DNA of 64,000 bases from Pedobacter frigiditerrae (GCF_032678705.1 NZ_JAVTSS010000002.1:1984001-2048000), one strand, 5' to 3'. Counted from the stretch's first letter, positions 17,324 to 25,956 are shown. Notes: generated from the letters alone by a model not told the origin. Translations and numbers: made by a program.

Positions 17324-18259
17324 GTGAATATCTATATGATTAATCAAAACTTATTTGAAATACGTAGGTATGACACTTATATACTATACGTTCTTGCTAT
17401 TGTAAAAGATGAACTAACAATTAACTTTATACTTTGCATTTTATTGGTTTTGTTTTTTCTATCATTCTATTTTAAAAAATTTAAAGGACTAAGAAACCAA
17501 AAGGATGTAGAAATTTTGACAAGCGCTGAACAAACTAGGATTTCTAAAACTGAAAATGTTCCTAAAATCAATCCTGGACGGGAAAATTTAGATTATGTTT
17601 CCAGATGGATTAACCGAAAGATTGAAGAGCTTGATAATAGGCTTTCTTTAAAACAATTATTACTTTTAAAGGACAATAATAGAATCTATTATGGTGACTT
17701 ACTGAATTGTTTTGAATGGAAACATAAAAGAATGCAAATTCTTATTCGAGATGGATTTGAATGCAAGAATTGTAAACATATTGATGAAAAAAATCATGTT
17801 CATCACACATATTATATACAAGATAAATTTCCTTGGGAAATAAATAATTCTGCATTAGAAACCCTATGTTCAGAATGTCATACTAAAGTCCATAGTAACC
17901 AAACTATTCCCCTAATGACTGAAAACTTGACAAAGACGTTAACTGTAATTAGGAGGATTGAGTTAGTTTGCTCGAGGTGTGGTGGTCATGGATATATACC
18001 TCAATATAATCATGTACTTGATGGGATTTGCTTTAAATGTCGGGGGCATACAGAAAGAAATGGGACTTTTCAAATTCCACTTGGGCTAGTTCTTGAAAAT
18101 CTAAATGCATATAATCAAGTTTCAAGAAGGACTGCTTACAGCATTTATCTTAGGAGTTTAAATAGCTCAATGTTAGAAAGGCTTATTGCGAATGGAATTA
18201 TTAAAAATGAAGTTCGCCTAGGAGCTGATACAGTTGAAGAGGAAGACCTACCATGGTAA
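17324..18259 (+). CDS. Membrane-anchored HNH-nuclease-like protein with zinc ribbon
   Basis: The GTG at 17324 gives 311 residues; ATG at 17336 is an alternative that removes four. A transmembrane helix (about residues 34-53) is followed by a charged linker and an HNH-like module: FECKNCKH near 146, HVHHTYY near 162 and LCSECHTKVH near 184. C-terminal to it CSRCGGHGY and CFKCRGH form a DnaJ-like zinc-binding pair. An HNH nuclease tethered to the membrane is unusual and could act on incoming DNA. R-repeat 4 starts seven bases after the stop, so the gene fills its module. Confidence 0.65.
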   Translation: MNIYMINQNLFEIRRYDTYILYVLAIVKDELTINFILCILLVLFFLSFYFKKFKGLRNQKDVEILTSAEQTRISKTENVPKINPGRENLDYVSRWINRKIEELDNRLSLKQLLLLKDNNRIYYGDLLNCFEWKHKRMQILIRDGFECKNCKHIDEKNHVHHTYYIQDKFPWEINNSALETLCSECHTKVHSNQTIPLMTENLTKTLTVIRRIELVCSRCGGHGYIPQYNHVLDGICFKCRGHTERNGTFQIPLGLVLENLNAYNQVSRRTAYSIYLRSLNSSMLERLIANGIIKNEVRLGADTVEEEDLPW

Positions 18260-18266
18260 CTGTTGA

Positions 18267-18323
18267 ATATCTAATAATTGAATTGGCTTCTTAAATTAAG
18301 GAAATAATGAAGCTTTTGGATAT
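18267..18323 (+). repeat. R-repeat 4 (57 bp)
   Basis: Starts ATATCTAATAATTG, middle CTTCTTAAATTAAGG, ends GCTTTTGGATAT. Only seven bases separate it from the HNH stop codon. Confidence 0.75.
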
Positions 18324-18330
18324 TGCCTTT

Positions 18331-18368
18331 GCACCTTTGCTCAGTTCGCAGGCAGTTCGCACTTGCGG
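18331..18368 (+). repeat. C-element copy 4
   Basis: GCACCTTTGCTCAGTTCGCA then GGCAGTTCGCACTTGCGG. It begins 7 bases after R-repeat 4, the same spacing as copy 3. Confidence 0.5.
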
Positions 18369-18469
18369 TTTTCATATTAGGCTATTAATTCCTATATTAG
18401 ATATTATAACGACATTTAAATTAGGCCCAAAAAAATAGTTAATTTACAGTTAATCTTTATACAGAATTA

Positions 18470-19171
18470 ATGTACATTGGAATATATAAGCAGCAAAATA
18501 GGATTGTTTCATTTGAAGCATTTTGCTTGCTTACTGGCATTAGTCATGTAAGTGTTAAACAGAGTTACCATAGGATTTTGAATGGTCATATGAAACTTTT
18601 TATAGAAGCCATAACTTTACATTCCTATAATTTAGATAAAACCGTTAAACAAAATTACATTTATCAATGCACACAATGTTTAGAAGAACAATTATATAAA
18701 CTTTTACAATCTCTAAGCACTGTTGGAGACCCTTCAAAATCCTATTCAATTGAAATTAATACAGCTCACTACATACCTCGACTTGATTATTATGTTATAG
18801 AGGACTTTAAGAAGTTGTTTTACCCTTCGAATCTTCAAATTATACAAGCACTTCAAGAAATAAATGGAGATAAACATGTTGTAATGTTCTTTGATGAAGA
18901 CCTTAATGAGAACCCCAATGAAATTAAATTTAGAGTAATTGGAGAATCATTGGAACAATACGTTGAAGATTATTTAAATTACGACCTCTGTGCAGAAGAA
19001 AATGATATTGAAGAATTTAACTTTGATGTCTCCACTGATATGAGAATACAAGATAACGATAATAGTGAATGGAAGAGAAATTACTTTGATGCTATAACAG
19101 ATGGTCAATTAGGAGATTATGATGACTTTCAAGGTGATGTAAATAATCTAGATAGTTGGTCAGGGCGGTAA
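18470..19171 (+). CDS. Hypothetical acidic protein, 233 aa
   Basis: A soluble protein with an N-terminal helical part (a helix-turn-helix-like stretch, LLTGISHVSVKQSYHRIL, at about residues 21-38) and a very acidic C-terminal third full of Asp, Glu and Asn. No catalytic motif is visible. The N-terminal stretch could bind DNA, but this is only shape recognition. It is the sole gene between R-repeats 4 and 5. Confidence 0.55.
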   Translation: MYIGIYKQQNRIVSFEAFCLLTGISHVSVKQSYHRILNGHMKLFIEAITLHSYNLDKTVKQNYIYQCTQCLEEQLYKLLQSLSTVGDPSKSYSIEINTAHYIPRLDYYVIEDFKKLFYPSNLQIIQALQEINGDKHVVMFFDEDLNENPNEIKFRVIGESLEQYVEDYLNYDLCAEENDIEEFNFDVSTDMRIQDNDNSEWKRNYFDAITDGQLGDYDDFQGDVNNLDSWSGR

Positions 19172-19367
19172 TTTGAGGGCTCTTTTATGAGTGAAAGTAT
19201 TAACTAGCCTATCTCAATACATCAATCAAGATTGCAATTTCCCGTATGTAAGGCATTGTTCTCCACTCTCCTTTAGCCTTATGCTCAAGTTACAAGAGGT
19301 GAACCTATTTTTTTTGGGTAAAACTATAAAGTTCCGTAGTAAAAAGAAAGAACGCAGTTTTCGCAAA

Positions 19368-19425
19368 ATATCCAGAATTGAATACTTACCTGTTAAATAA
19401 AGAAATTGAATTGATTTTTGGATAT
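19368..19425 (+). repeat. R-repeat 5 (58 bp)
   Basis: Starts ATATCCAGAATTG, middle CCTGTTAAATAAAG, ends TTTTTGGATAT. It lies 196 bases after the preceding stop and 76 bases before the next ATG. Confidence 0.8.
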
Positions 19426-19501
19426 GAATATTACTCTTTAGAACATTAAATTGTTGAAAACACAGCATTGACTTTTGCTAAGTCCATTAGTAATATTGTT
19501 T

Positions 19502-19831
19502 ATGAAACAATGGGGATTAGAAAGCGAATTCAACACTATGTTATGGGCTACAATAAGAGGTAACAAGTGGTTAAGAAAATGTGGTAGCTGTACTCAGTTG
19601 ATTTGTTTGAAAGAACTAACAGTTCATATCGATTTAGACGATATAACAATCACTTATGTCGATAAACATATTAAGCCAGATTTTATTTCTTATTGTTCAT
19701 CTTTCTTAGCATTCATATTACCCAAAATACAGGGTTTTATGGAAAAGCATAAAGTTGAAAGATTCAATCTAGATTTTGATTTTAAGTTACAGGAAAAGCA
19801 TTTTAAATGTAGTGTTGAGTTTCCGTTATAG
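19502..19831 (+). CDS. Hypothetical protein, 109 aa
   Basis: The frame can begin at a TTG (19475), but ATG at 19502 is preferred. The soluble product has strands (LTVHIDLDDITITYV) followed by an amphipathic helical part (SFLAFILPKIQGFMEKHKVE) and a final strand pair. No family is recognised. It follows R-repeat 5 closely and is separated by about 420 noncoding bases from the next gene. Confidence 0.5.
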   Translation: MKQWGLESEFNTMLWATIRGNKWLRKCGSCTQLICLKELTVHIDLDDITITYVDKHIKPDFISYCSSFLAFILPKIQGFMEKHKVERFNLDFDFKLQEKHFKCSVEFPL

Positions 19832-20248
19832 AAATATCTTTGAGGATAAAAAGTAATGATTTAAGACAATTAAATGACACTTTTAGAGTGTCTCAAAACC
19901 CATAATGTCACGATTTTTCCGTAACTTCATACAGTATTCCGCTACATAACCTAGCTCTATTCCGCACTTTTTGCTTGTTTCTAAATTACCTCGGGAACAT
20001 TCTCGTTTCCTTATATTGGCAGTTGCCCCTTATATAGGTAAAAGCAACATTTTACACGAAAATTTATTGAGTTTTTGGTTTAACTGTTAATTGAATTTTA
20101 TACGATTTTTAAATAGCAGTTAATTATCTTTCTATTAAGCAAGGTGATAGCTCCATTCAATTCTCTTACTTATCATATTCAAGTTTCTCTTCCCTGCTTA
20201 TAAGGCTGTCTTCCTAATAATTATTATATTGCCTCAAATAACTCTCAA
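19832..20248. other. 417-base gene-free stretch
   Basis: No coding frame and no R-repeat is seen. A small hairpin, GACACT/AGTGTC, occurs just after the gene near 19876-19892 and could terminate it. Otherwise there is AT-rich sequence with scattered short pyrimidine runs. Confidence 0.4.
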
Positions 20249-20482
20249 ATGAAAGCCAAAGATAAAATCACTTTAATTTTCGGTCTGTTAATCATATGCA
20301 GTTTCGCATTTTTTACCGTAACTGATTTTAAACAAACTAAGGAAATTAGAAAAATGAAATCACTGCTCTCTTTTCAAGAGAATCAAATTATTCAATTAGA
20401 TAACAACAATTCAGCATTGCTAAATCAAATTGAAGATTTAGAAAATAGGATAGATGATTTAGAAACTAATAGTAGTTATTAA
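20249..20482 (+). CDS. Small membrane-anchored coiled-coil protein, 77 aa
   Basis: One transmembrane helix (about residues 7-26) is followed by a predicted coiled coil (about 32-73) with heptad-like Leu/Ile spacing, as in ENQIIQLDNNNSALLNQIED. In outline it resembles FtsB/FtsL-type bitopic proteins, but so do many small phage and island proteins, so no orthology is claimed. It stands alone before R-repeat 6. Confidence 0.55.
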   Translation: MKAKDKITLIFGLLIICSFAFFTVTDFKQTKEIRKMKSLLSFQENQIIQLDNNNSALLNQIEDLENRIDDLETNSSY

Positions 20483-20520
20483 AGTCCGTCACTTCAACGA
20501 ACACAGTCAATATTCTGACC

Positions 20521-20539
20521 TATTTTTTTACTAGGGCTA
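20521..20539 (+). repeat. D-element, right half
   Basis: TTTTTTTACTAGGGCTAAT matches the right part of the D-element at 23872-23919. It lies 18 bases before R-repeat 6. Confidence 0.4.
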
Positions 20540-20556
20540 ATTTCTTATCATTTTTA

Positions 20557-20610
20557 AAATCCAAGATGAAATCGCTTCTAAACAAAAAAATAGTATGAAT
20601 TTTTGATTTT
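20557..20610 (+). repeat. R-repeat 6 (diverged, 54 bp)
   Basis: The ends read AAAATCCAAGA and TTTTTGATTTT. They differ from the consensus but remain mostly complementary, which suggests paired change. The centre is CTTCTAAACAAAAAAATAG. It lies between the coiled-coil gene and a two-gene membrane operon. Confidence 0.5.
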
Positions 20611-20704
20611 AATAATCAGATATACCGTTTCCCATAAAATGATTATATTTCAATGATTATATTCGCATAGTGACAGGATAATTTAAACAGGTTAATTTAA
20701 AAAT

Positions 20705-21121
20705 ATGTTTTGGGCAATTGGTATAGCAATCGTTGGTTTTATTCTCTTTCGTTTTTTTTCTGACGTAAATAAAGATAATGATGATTTAACGGGACAAGCA
20801 TTAGATAGAAAGTTTGCAATAATTGTAGAGCAATTAAATCTTGCCGCATTTGGTGGTAATGGTGTAGTAACTACCGTGAATAAACGAAATTTTAATTTAT
20901 ACCAGGAAGGTAAAAATCAATTTATTAGGTTTACTTACGGTACTGGACACCTTACGATAATATGGAAGTATAAATATTATCAAAAAGAGGTAGTACACGA
21001 AAAGACCTTTCACGATGTAAGAAATCTTAGTATTTTTGAACAACAAAGGATTGCAGACAATATGATGTCTGAAATGGCAGTTATAATTCAAAGACATCAA
21101 AATAATGTAGTGGGTTATTAA
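20705..21121 (+). CDS. Membrane-anchored hypothetical protein, 138 aa
   Basis: The N terminus (about residues 2-17, FWAIGIAIVGFILFRFF) is a transmembrane helix, followed by a domain of about 115 residues with beta strands (FIRFTYGTGHLTIIWKYKYY) and a C-terminal helix. No family is recognised. The stop lies two bases before the ATG of the next gene, so both are probably made together and may form a membrane complex. Confidence 0.6.
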   Translation: MFWAIGIAIVGFILFRFFSDVNKDNDDLTGQALDRKFAIIVEQLNLAAFGGNGVVTTVNKRNFNLYQEGKNQFIRFTYGTGHLTIIWKYKYYQKEVVHEKTFHDVRNLSIFEQQRIADNMMSEMAVIIQRHQNNVVGY

Positions 21122-21123
21122 TA

Positions 21124-21483
21124 ATGAATGAACTAATTACCATACTCTCATTATTTTTATTAATCAATACATACGGTATCCATTCCATAATAATTGGAAG
21201 AAGAGATGTAAACCGTCCAATGTATATCTCAACTCCACTTGTGTTAATTCCTTTGTTATGTGGCTTTGTTTTACCAATCATTCCGTGGTATATTATTCTA
21301 GAGTATAACTGGATTTTGCTTTTTTTCATAAATGCAATTCTTGTTTATTTTATTGCTCCTGTTATATCAGGGATTTACCTGTCGCTTCTAACAACAAAAT
21401 CATTAGGAAAAGATATGGTATTTTCATTAGCGGCTGGGCTATTAACTTTGTTATTAGCAATGTTTCTTGATGACTATAAATAA
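21124..21483 (+). CDS. Polytopic membrane protein, 119 aa
   Basis: About four hydrophobic segments fill this short protein (about residues 4-22, 37-56, 62-83 and 94-113) with few charged residues. It is translationally linked to the preceding membrane-anchored protein, two bases apart. A small integral-membrane partner for the upstream protein is a reasonable guess. No transporter or enzyme motif is visible. Confidence 0.6.
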   Translation: MNELITILSLFLLINTYGIHSIIIGRRDVNRPMYISTPLVLIPLLCGFVLPIIPWYIILEYNWILLFFINAILVYFIAPVISGIYLSLLTTKSLGKDMVFSLAAGLLTLLLAMFLDDYK

Positions 21484-21504
21484 GCGCTTATAAAAAACGT
21501 ATCA

Positions 21505-21532
21505 TTTCCTTTCTTCTTTACTAGGGCTACCT
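21505..21532 (+). repeat. D-element, right half
   Basis: TTCTTTACTAGGGCTACCTT matches the D-element right end. It lies about 15 bases before R-repeat 7. Confidence 0.4.
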
Positions 21533-21547
21533 TTTTATTGATTTTAA

Positions 21548-21604
21548 ATATCCAAAATTGAAACTTTCCCTTTAAATTTAGAGATATTTAATTATTCTGG
21601 ATAT
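21548..21604 (+). repeat. R-repeat 7 (57 bp)
   Basis: Starts ATATCCAAAATTG, middle CCCTTTAAATTTAGAG, ends ATTCTGGATAT. It precedes the NACHT gene by 52 bases. Confidence 0.8.
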
Positions 21605-21656
21605 TATAATCGGTTTAATTATATTCGCCTATTCTGCATAATCAGAAGTACATAAA

Positions 21657-23156
21657 ATGACTTGGCTCTCTGCATATTCTTGGCTATTAAATGAGTCAAA
21701 TCTTATAATAAAATCAGTTTCACTACCCGCAATTTTAATTGCACTCTATAAGGGAATACAATGGCTTTATAGAAAGGTTAGAGATGCAGATGAGAAAAAA
21801 AATCTTAGCCCCTATTATAGTCTTCAAACAATTAAATATTCGAAGAAAAACTATATAAGAACAAAATGTCAAAATGTTGACCCCGCTAATGAGATAAATT
21901 ACAAAAGCTCTTTCGCATTTAGCACAAAGGAAGATTTGCTTACCTTTTTCTTGCGTAAAGTTTTTAATATTAATAAGAATGAAACAAAATTCTACTTAAT
22001 TCTTGCGGATTCTGGAATGGGTAAATCAACTTTTATGTTGAATTTGTTTTCAAGGTATTCATCGTTTCTAAACTTTCTCATAAAAAAAAATCAAATCAAA
22101 TTATACCCGCTGGGTGAAAACTACGCTATTCTTGCGGAAAGAATAAAAGACATTGTAAATAAAGAAAACACGATTTTACTTTTAGACGGGTTTGATGAAA
22201 TACCTACAGCAGATAATTTATCTATTAAGAGCAAGTTCGACGAGATTATCAACCTTGTTAAAGATTTCAAAACAGTTATTATTACCTGTAGAACTCATTT
22301 CTTTTCTTCTGAGTCTGAAGAACCATTCGAGTTGAAAGTGAAAATGTATAACACAAAAGGAAATGGTTATCACCATATAAAGAAATTATATATATCTCCA
22401 TTTGATGATAATGATATTAAAAAATATATACGCCATTGTTTTAAATTCTATGAATTTAAAAAGAAAAAGACAGCAATGCAGATAATAGATGGCACGGGTG
22501 ACCTTATGGTTAGACCGATGCTACTTTCTTATATTATTGACTTAACAGAAACTAGTAGACATAAATTACAAAGCAAATTTGAGATTTATGAAACTTTGAT
22601 TAATGCTTGGGTTGACAGGGAATCGAAAAAATATGAATTATCTAAGCGATACGAGTTTAAAGAAAATTTGATATATTTTACCTATTCAATAGTTGATTAT
22701 ATCTATAATCACTACGAGAAAAACGGCTTATATATTCCTCTTGAAGATGCAGTTAAAATTGCAAATCAATTTCAAATTAATTTGGATGATATTGAAATCA
22801 AAAGTAAATCACTTTTAAATCGAAATTCTGCAGGAAACTACAAATTTTCACATAAGTCTATTTATGAATTTTTCATAGCATTCTTAAGCTATATGAATAG
22901 AAGTTTCAATGGAACAAAATATTCAATTAATTATAATTTAGAAAGTTATGATGAGGCTAAAAACTTTCTTGAAGAAATATTTATCCTAAATAAAACAGAA
23001 TTTATTTTACCCCTTGTAAAAGAACGTAAGGATGGTTATAATGTCAAACTTTATGCTGAAATAATGAAAATGAAAAATCATAAAATCTTTATAAACTGGC
23101 AAAGCGGAAGCTCTTTTTCTATTGAAAAACAGGATAGTAAGACTAAAGAATATTAA
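21657..23156 (+). CDS. NACHT-type STAND ATPase, candidate antiphage sensor
   Basis: This 499-residue protein has an N-terminal hydrophobic helix (about residues 20-38) that may anchor it in the membrane. A NACHT-like NTPase follows: Walker A DSGMGKST near residue 118, Walker B ILLLDGFDEIP near 173, and a sensor strand VIITCRTHFF near 208. The C-terminal half contains a helical region ending in KFSHKSIYEFFIAF, typical of NACHT winged-helix and tail segments. Bacterial NACHT proteins detect phage products and trigger abortive responses. No separate effector domain is obvious, so the membrane segment may be the effector. Confidence 0.75.
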   Translation: MTWLSAYSWLLNESNLIIKSVSLPAILIALYKGIQWLYRKVRDADEKKNLSPYYSLQTIKYSKKNYIRTKCQNVDPANEINYKSSFAFSTKEDLLTFFLRKVFNINKNETKFYLILADSGMGKSTFMLNLFSRYSSFLNFLIKKNQIKLYPLGENYAILAERIKDIVNKENTILLLDGFDEIPTADNLSIKSKFDEIINLVKDFKTVIITCRTHFFSSESEEPFELKVKMYNTKGNGYHHIKKLYISPFDDNDIKKYIRHCFKFYEFKKKKTAMQIIDGTGDLMVRPMLLSYIIDLTETSRHKLQSKFEIYETLINAWVDRESKKYELSKRYEFKENLIYFTYSIVDYIYNHYEKNGLYIPLEDAVKIANQFQINLDDIEIKSKSLLNRNSAGNYKFSHKSIYEFFIAFLSYMNRSFNGTKYSINYNLESYDEAKNFLEEIFILNKTEFILPLVKERKDGYNVKLYAEIMKMKNHKIFINWQSGSSFSIEKQDSKTKEY

Positions 23157-23354
23157 ATAAGTTTAGCCAAAGTTCATTTTAAGATGATATAGTAAACTAA
23201 TCATTATACAAACTTAATCTTATCTCCTCAACACGTTTAAAGGACTACGGCATAAACGCTCAAGTAGCCTTTACACACAATCTATTTATTCCGTTCCTCC
23301 TTTACTTAGTTGAGTTGAAAGCTTGCTACTGTACCATAATTAATTTAAAATATT

Positions 23355-23810
23355 ATGGAAAATAATCTATTGCACGTAGCAGAAGTTGAAGTAAGCTATA
23401 AACAGAATTACAAGATTAGTGAAAGACCTAAAATAACACAGTCTTTTGATGCTTATGAATTGTTTCTTAACAATTGGAACAAGGGAAGAATAAGCTATTT
23501 AGAAGAGTTTAAAGTAATGTTGTTGAACAGGGCAAATAGAGTGCTAGGGATTGTAGATATTTCTTTAGGAGGGCTAAATGGCACTGTAGTTGACCCAAGA
23601 ATTATCTTTGCAATAGCATTGAAAGCAAATGCAGATTCACTTATACTTTGCCATAACCATCCTAGTGGAAATCTAAAAGCTAGTTCGGCAGATATAAGAA
23701 TAACACAACAACTTAAAGATGGTGGGCTAATACTAGGAATTAAAGTTAATGACCATTTAATTATAAGTAAGGAAGGATATTACAGTTTTGGAGATGATGG
23801 AATGATGTGA
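23355..23810 (+). CDS. RadC-like JAB/MPN-domain protein, 151 aa
   Basis: The C-terminal 110 residues closely match chromosomal RadC. HNHPSGNLKASSAD near residue 100 is the JAMM-type H-x-H...S..D motif and is nearly identical to the motif of the gene at 63302-64000. The helix-hairpin-helix half of full RadC is missing and replaced by about 35 unrelated residues. Short RadC homologues of this type are common on Bacteroidota mobile elements, where their role is unsettled; metal-dependent DNA processing or deubiquitinase-like chemistry has been suggested. It shares a module with the NACHT gene but has a 198-base leader of its own. Confidence 0.8.
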   Translation: MENNLLHVAEVEVSYKQNYKISERPKITQSFDAYELFLNNWNKGRISYLEEFKVMLLNRANRVLGIVDISLGGLNGTVVDPRIIFAIALKANADSLILCHNHPSGNLKASSADIRITQQLKDGGLILGIKVNDHLIISKEGYYSFGDDGMM

Positions 23811-23815
23811 ATTTA

Positions 23816-23846
23816 AAATAGCTTGGGTTAATCACCCAGGCTATTT
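23816..23846 (+). terminator. Strong rho-independent-type hairpin after the RadC-like gene
   Basis: AAATAGC-T-TGGGT pairs with ACCCA-G-GCTATTT around a TAATC loop and is followed by GTTTTT. It begins five bases after the stop. It is related in sequence to the hairpin at 17022-17052. Confidence 0.75.
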
Positions 23847-23871
23847 GTTTTTAAATATTATTTGGAAGATG

Positions 23872-23919
23872 TCCCTTTTAAAAGTAGAGGAAATGTTTGT
23901 CTCATTTTTTACTAGGGCT
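23872..23919 (+). repeat. D-element copy
   Basis: CCCTTTTAAAAGTAGAGGAA leads to CTCATTTTTTACTAGGGC. It aligns with 17076-17123 and lies 15 bases before R-repeat 8. Confidence 0.5.
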
Positions 23920-23934
23920 AATTTTTCCTCTTGA

Positions 23935-23991
23935 ATATCCGAAATTTAAAAAATCCTCTTAAATAAACGAAATCGATAGAATTCTAGATAT
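23935..23991 (+). repeat. R-repeat 8 (57 bp)
   Basis: Starts ATATCCGAAATTT, middle CCTCTTAAATAAACGAAATC, ends GAATTCTAGATAT. It separates the NACHT/RadC module from the PEGA module. Confidence 0.8.
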
Positions 23992-24048
23992 TGTCACGAT
24001 TTCAATTTAATATGAAATGAGTTGATAACGAATGATAGTAGAGCATAA

Positions 24049-24066
24049 ATACCTAATCTTAGGTAT
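24049..24066. promoter_or_regulatory. 18-bp palindrome, probable operator
   Basis: ATACCTAA-TC-TTAGGTAT is the same 7-2-7 palindrome as at 5742-5757, with other central bases. It lies about 160 bases upstream of the PEGA gene. Both downstream genes encode exported proteins, so a shared regulator is plausible. Confidence 0.5.
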
Positions 24067-24225
24067 AGGATTTAAAACTTAATAGCACTATTTTTAAGCA
24101 AAACAATAAAATTTCCTTTAAAAGAAATTAAGTTGAAGCTAAAAAATGAAATTTAAAAAGCTCATAGAGTTAGCATCAAAAGTGAAATAATTCTAATAGT
24201 TTTTTTGATATAGTCTACAGGTAAT

Positions 24226-25308
24226 ATGAAACACCTTCTCTTATTCTTTCTTCTAGCAGTTGGAGCACATAACGCATTTGCTCAGAAAAGTTATATCCAA
24301 GTGACCAGCGAACCAGGGGTTGCGGTTTACCTCAATGGAGAGTTTAAGGGTAATACGACTGCTGAATTAAATGGTTACATTATTCAGAATATTTCTGCAG
24401 GAACACATAAAATCAAAGTTTCAAAAAGTGGCTACCTTTCCTTTGAGGAAAATATCACGGTTAAAGCTGGTGAAGTATTTTCTTACAAAGTAAAACCTTT
24501 TACTCGCAATGGTGTAACCATTTCCGAAGAGGGTAATTCCGCTGCCAGTGAAACTAAAGTAAATATACCCACTGGAAAACTTTCCATACAATCTGTACCT
24601 ATCGAAATTAAAATTACTATGCCAAAGGTTGAAGGATTAAAGAACATTGCCAAAACGAAGGATGTGTGGAGCGTAAATGATATCTCTGAAGGCAATTATG
24701 AAATACAGTTCACTTTTGGTGGCAAAACCATTAGCAAGTTTATCAATATCGTTGGCAATACTACGACAACTGCCTTTATTAATATGTTGGACGGTGATTT
24801 TACGGTTAAAGACCCATTTGCAGAAATAAGGGAAAAAGAAAATAACATAGCCTATTTTAATGAGTTAATGAGGAATTATGGTCTTACACGGGGATTAAGC
24901 CTGGTAGATTTTTTTGCCAAAAGTCCAGAAGCAGCAAAGCTAGCCAATTATTATATTGGTGATGGCACTTATTTTATAGAACCTAAGGTTATACTCAAAA
25001 ATAAGGAGCTAACAAAAGGTTCACGTCAAGTTTCCATCAAAAAAGGAAAAGTCTTTTTTTATTCTCATTGCGTTTCGACCTTTGAAGACTTTGCCAGCGC
25101 TAGAAGAGAAGTTGGAGTGATAGCTGCCAAGATAGCAAGGGAAACCAACCCCAAATATGCAGTTAAAAAAGAAGGTGATTATTATAGCATTTTTGAGGTC
25201 GCAGGTACGAATGGGGGTCTACAGATGATGCTAGAGATTGATGTATATGAAATCTCTAAAAAGAGATATGAAGTGAGGGTTAGCTTCAATTTGATTAATA
25301 ATTCGTAA
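24226..25308 (+). CDS. Exported PEGA-domain protein, 360 aa
   Basis: A signal peptide (about residues 1-19, ending AFAQ) is followed by a PEGA domain at about 22-88 (PGVAVYLNGEFKGNT, then SAGTHKIKVSKSGY), a beta-sandwich fold found in surface and envelope proteins. A second similar but degenerate segment follows at about 120-190 and an unrecognised domain fills the rest. It is the only gene between R-repeats 8 and 9. The last base of its stop codon is the first base of R-repeat 9. The palindrome at 24049-24066 probably controls it. Confidence 0.7.
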   Translation: MKHLLLFFLLAVGAHNAFAQKSYIQVTSEPGVAVYLNGEFKGNTTAELNGYIIQNISAGTHKIKVSKSGYLSFEENITVKAGEVFSYKVKPFTRNGVTISEEGNSAASETKVNIPTGKLSIQSVPIEIKITMPKVEGLKNIAKTKDVWSVNDISEGNYEIQFTFGGKTISKFINIVGNTTTTAFINMLDGDFTVKDPFAEIREKENNIAYFNELMRNYGLTRGLSLVDFFAKSPEAAKLANYYIGDGTYFIEPKVILKNKELTKGSRQVSIKKGKVFFYSHCVSTFEDFASARREVGVIAAKIARETNPKYAVKKEGDYYSIFEVAGTNGGLQMMLEIDVYEISKKRYEVRVSFNLINNS

Positions 25309-25364
25309 TATCCAAAATTCAATTAACCCTCTTAAATAAAGGAAATCGATTGAATTCTGGATAT
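25308..25364 (+). repeat. R-repeat 9 (57 bp), starts in a stop codon
   Basis: Starts ATATCCAAAATTC and ends GAATTCTGGATAT, so twelve of thirteen terminal bases pair. Middle CCTCTTAAATAAAGGAAATC. It shares one base with the TAA of the PEGA gene. Confidence 0.85.
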
Positions 25365-25401
25365 TTTACCATTCTATTATAGTTATTTAAGCTATAAGAA
25401 A

Positions 25402-25956
25402 TTAAAAATATTTATAATTTCCTTTTCTAATATTGTCGACAATTAGCATTTGAATCCTTTTGTCATCTTCAAATTGGATAATATCTGTGTGTTGTCTTTG
25501 GGATTCTCTTGTGGCGTAAACCTTATTACAACGAGGACATTCTGAAAATTTATCATATTGACTTTGTCCATTGTGGTAGTTCATTATGGTGTTACAAGAC
25601 GGGCAAAGCGGAGTAAGATTATCAATATATTTTCCAGAATAGGTCCATTCCCATTTCCAATTTACCAAAACATCTGTAGTATACTGTAACTTTGGGTCAA
25701 GTACCTTTTTAGTATTGTTGATTATGAATAATACAAAGGAAATCAGTAGAAGAGTTATTATTATCCAAAAAACTGAGACTTTAAAGGTAAGAATGAGGAC
25801 AATATATTTCCAAACACTTATTAAAATTGAAGTCAACGAGCTTAATAAGGGTCTTTCTTTAATGCTATCATAGACAATAGCAACAACAATTCCTGTAACT
25901 ACGGGAAAAGTAATGAACTGATGATACCATTTTTGATGAAAGCGATTAAGAGACAT
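25402..25956 (-). CDS. Membrane protein with zinc-ribbon-like domain, 184 aa
   Basis: Hydrophobic segments at about residues 16-30, 40-57 and 61-80 form a membrane anchor. The C-terminal region has CPSC near 118 and CPRC about 23 residues later, a four-cysteine zinc-ribbon pattern, followed by a charged tail. It is one of two modules whose genes lie on the minus strand, while the flanking R-repeats keep their plus orientation. A membrane-tethered nucleic-acid-binding role is possible. The family is not recognised. Confidence 0.6.
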   Translation of the reverse strand: MSLNRFHQKWYHQFITFPVVTGIVVAIVYDSIKERPLLSSLTSILISVWKYIVLILTFKVSVFWIIITLLLISFVLFIINNTKKVLDPKLQYTTDVLVNWKWEWTYSGKYIDNLTPLCPSCNTIMNYHNGQSQYDKFSECPRCNKVYATRESQRQHTDIIQFEDDKRIQMLIVDNIRKGNYKYF

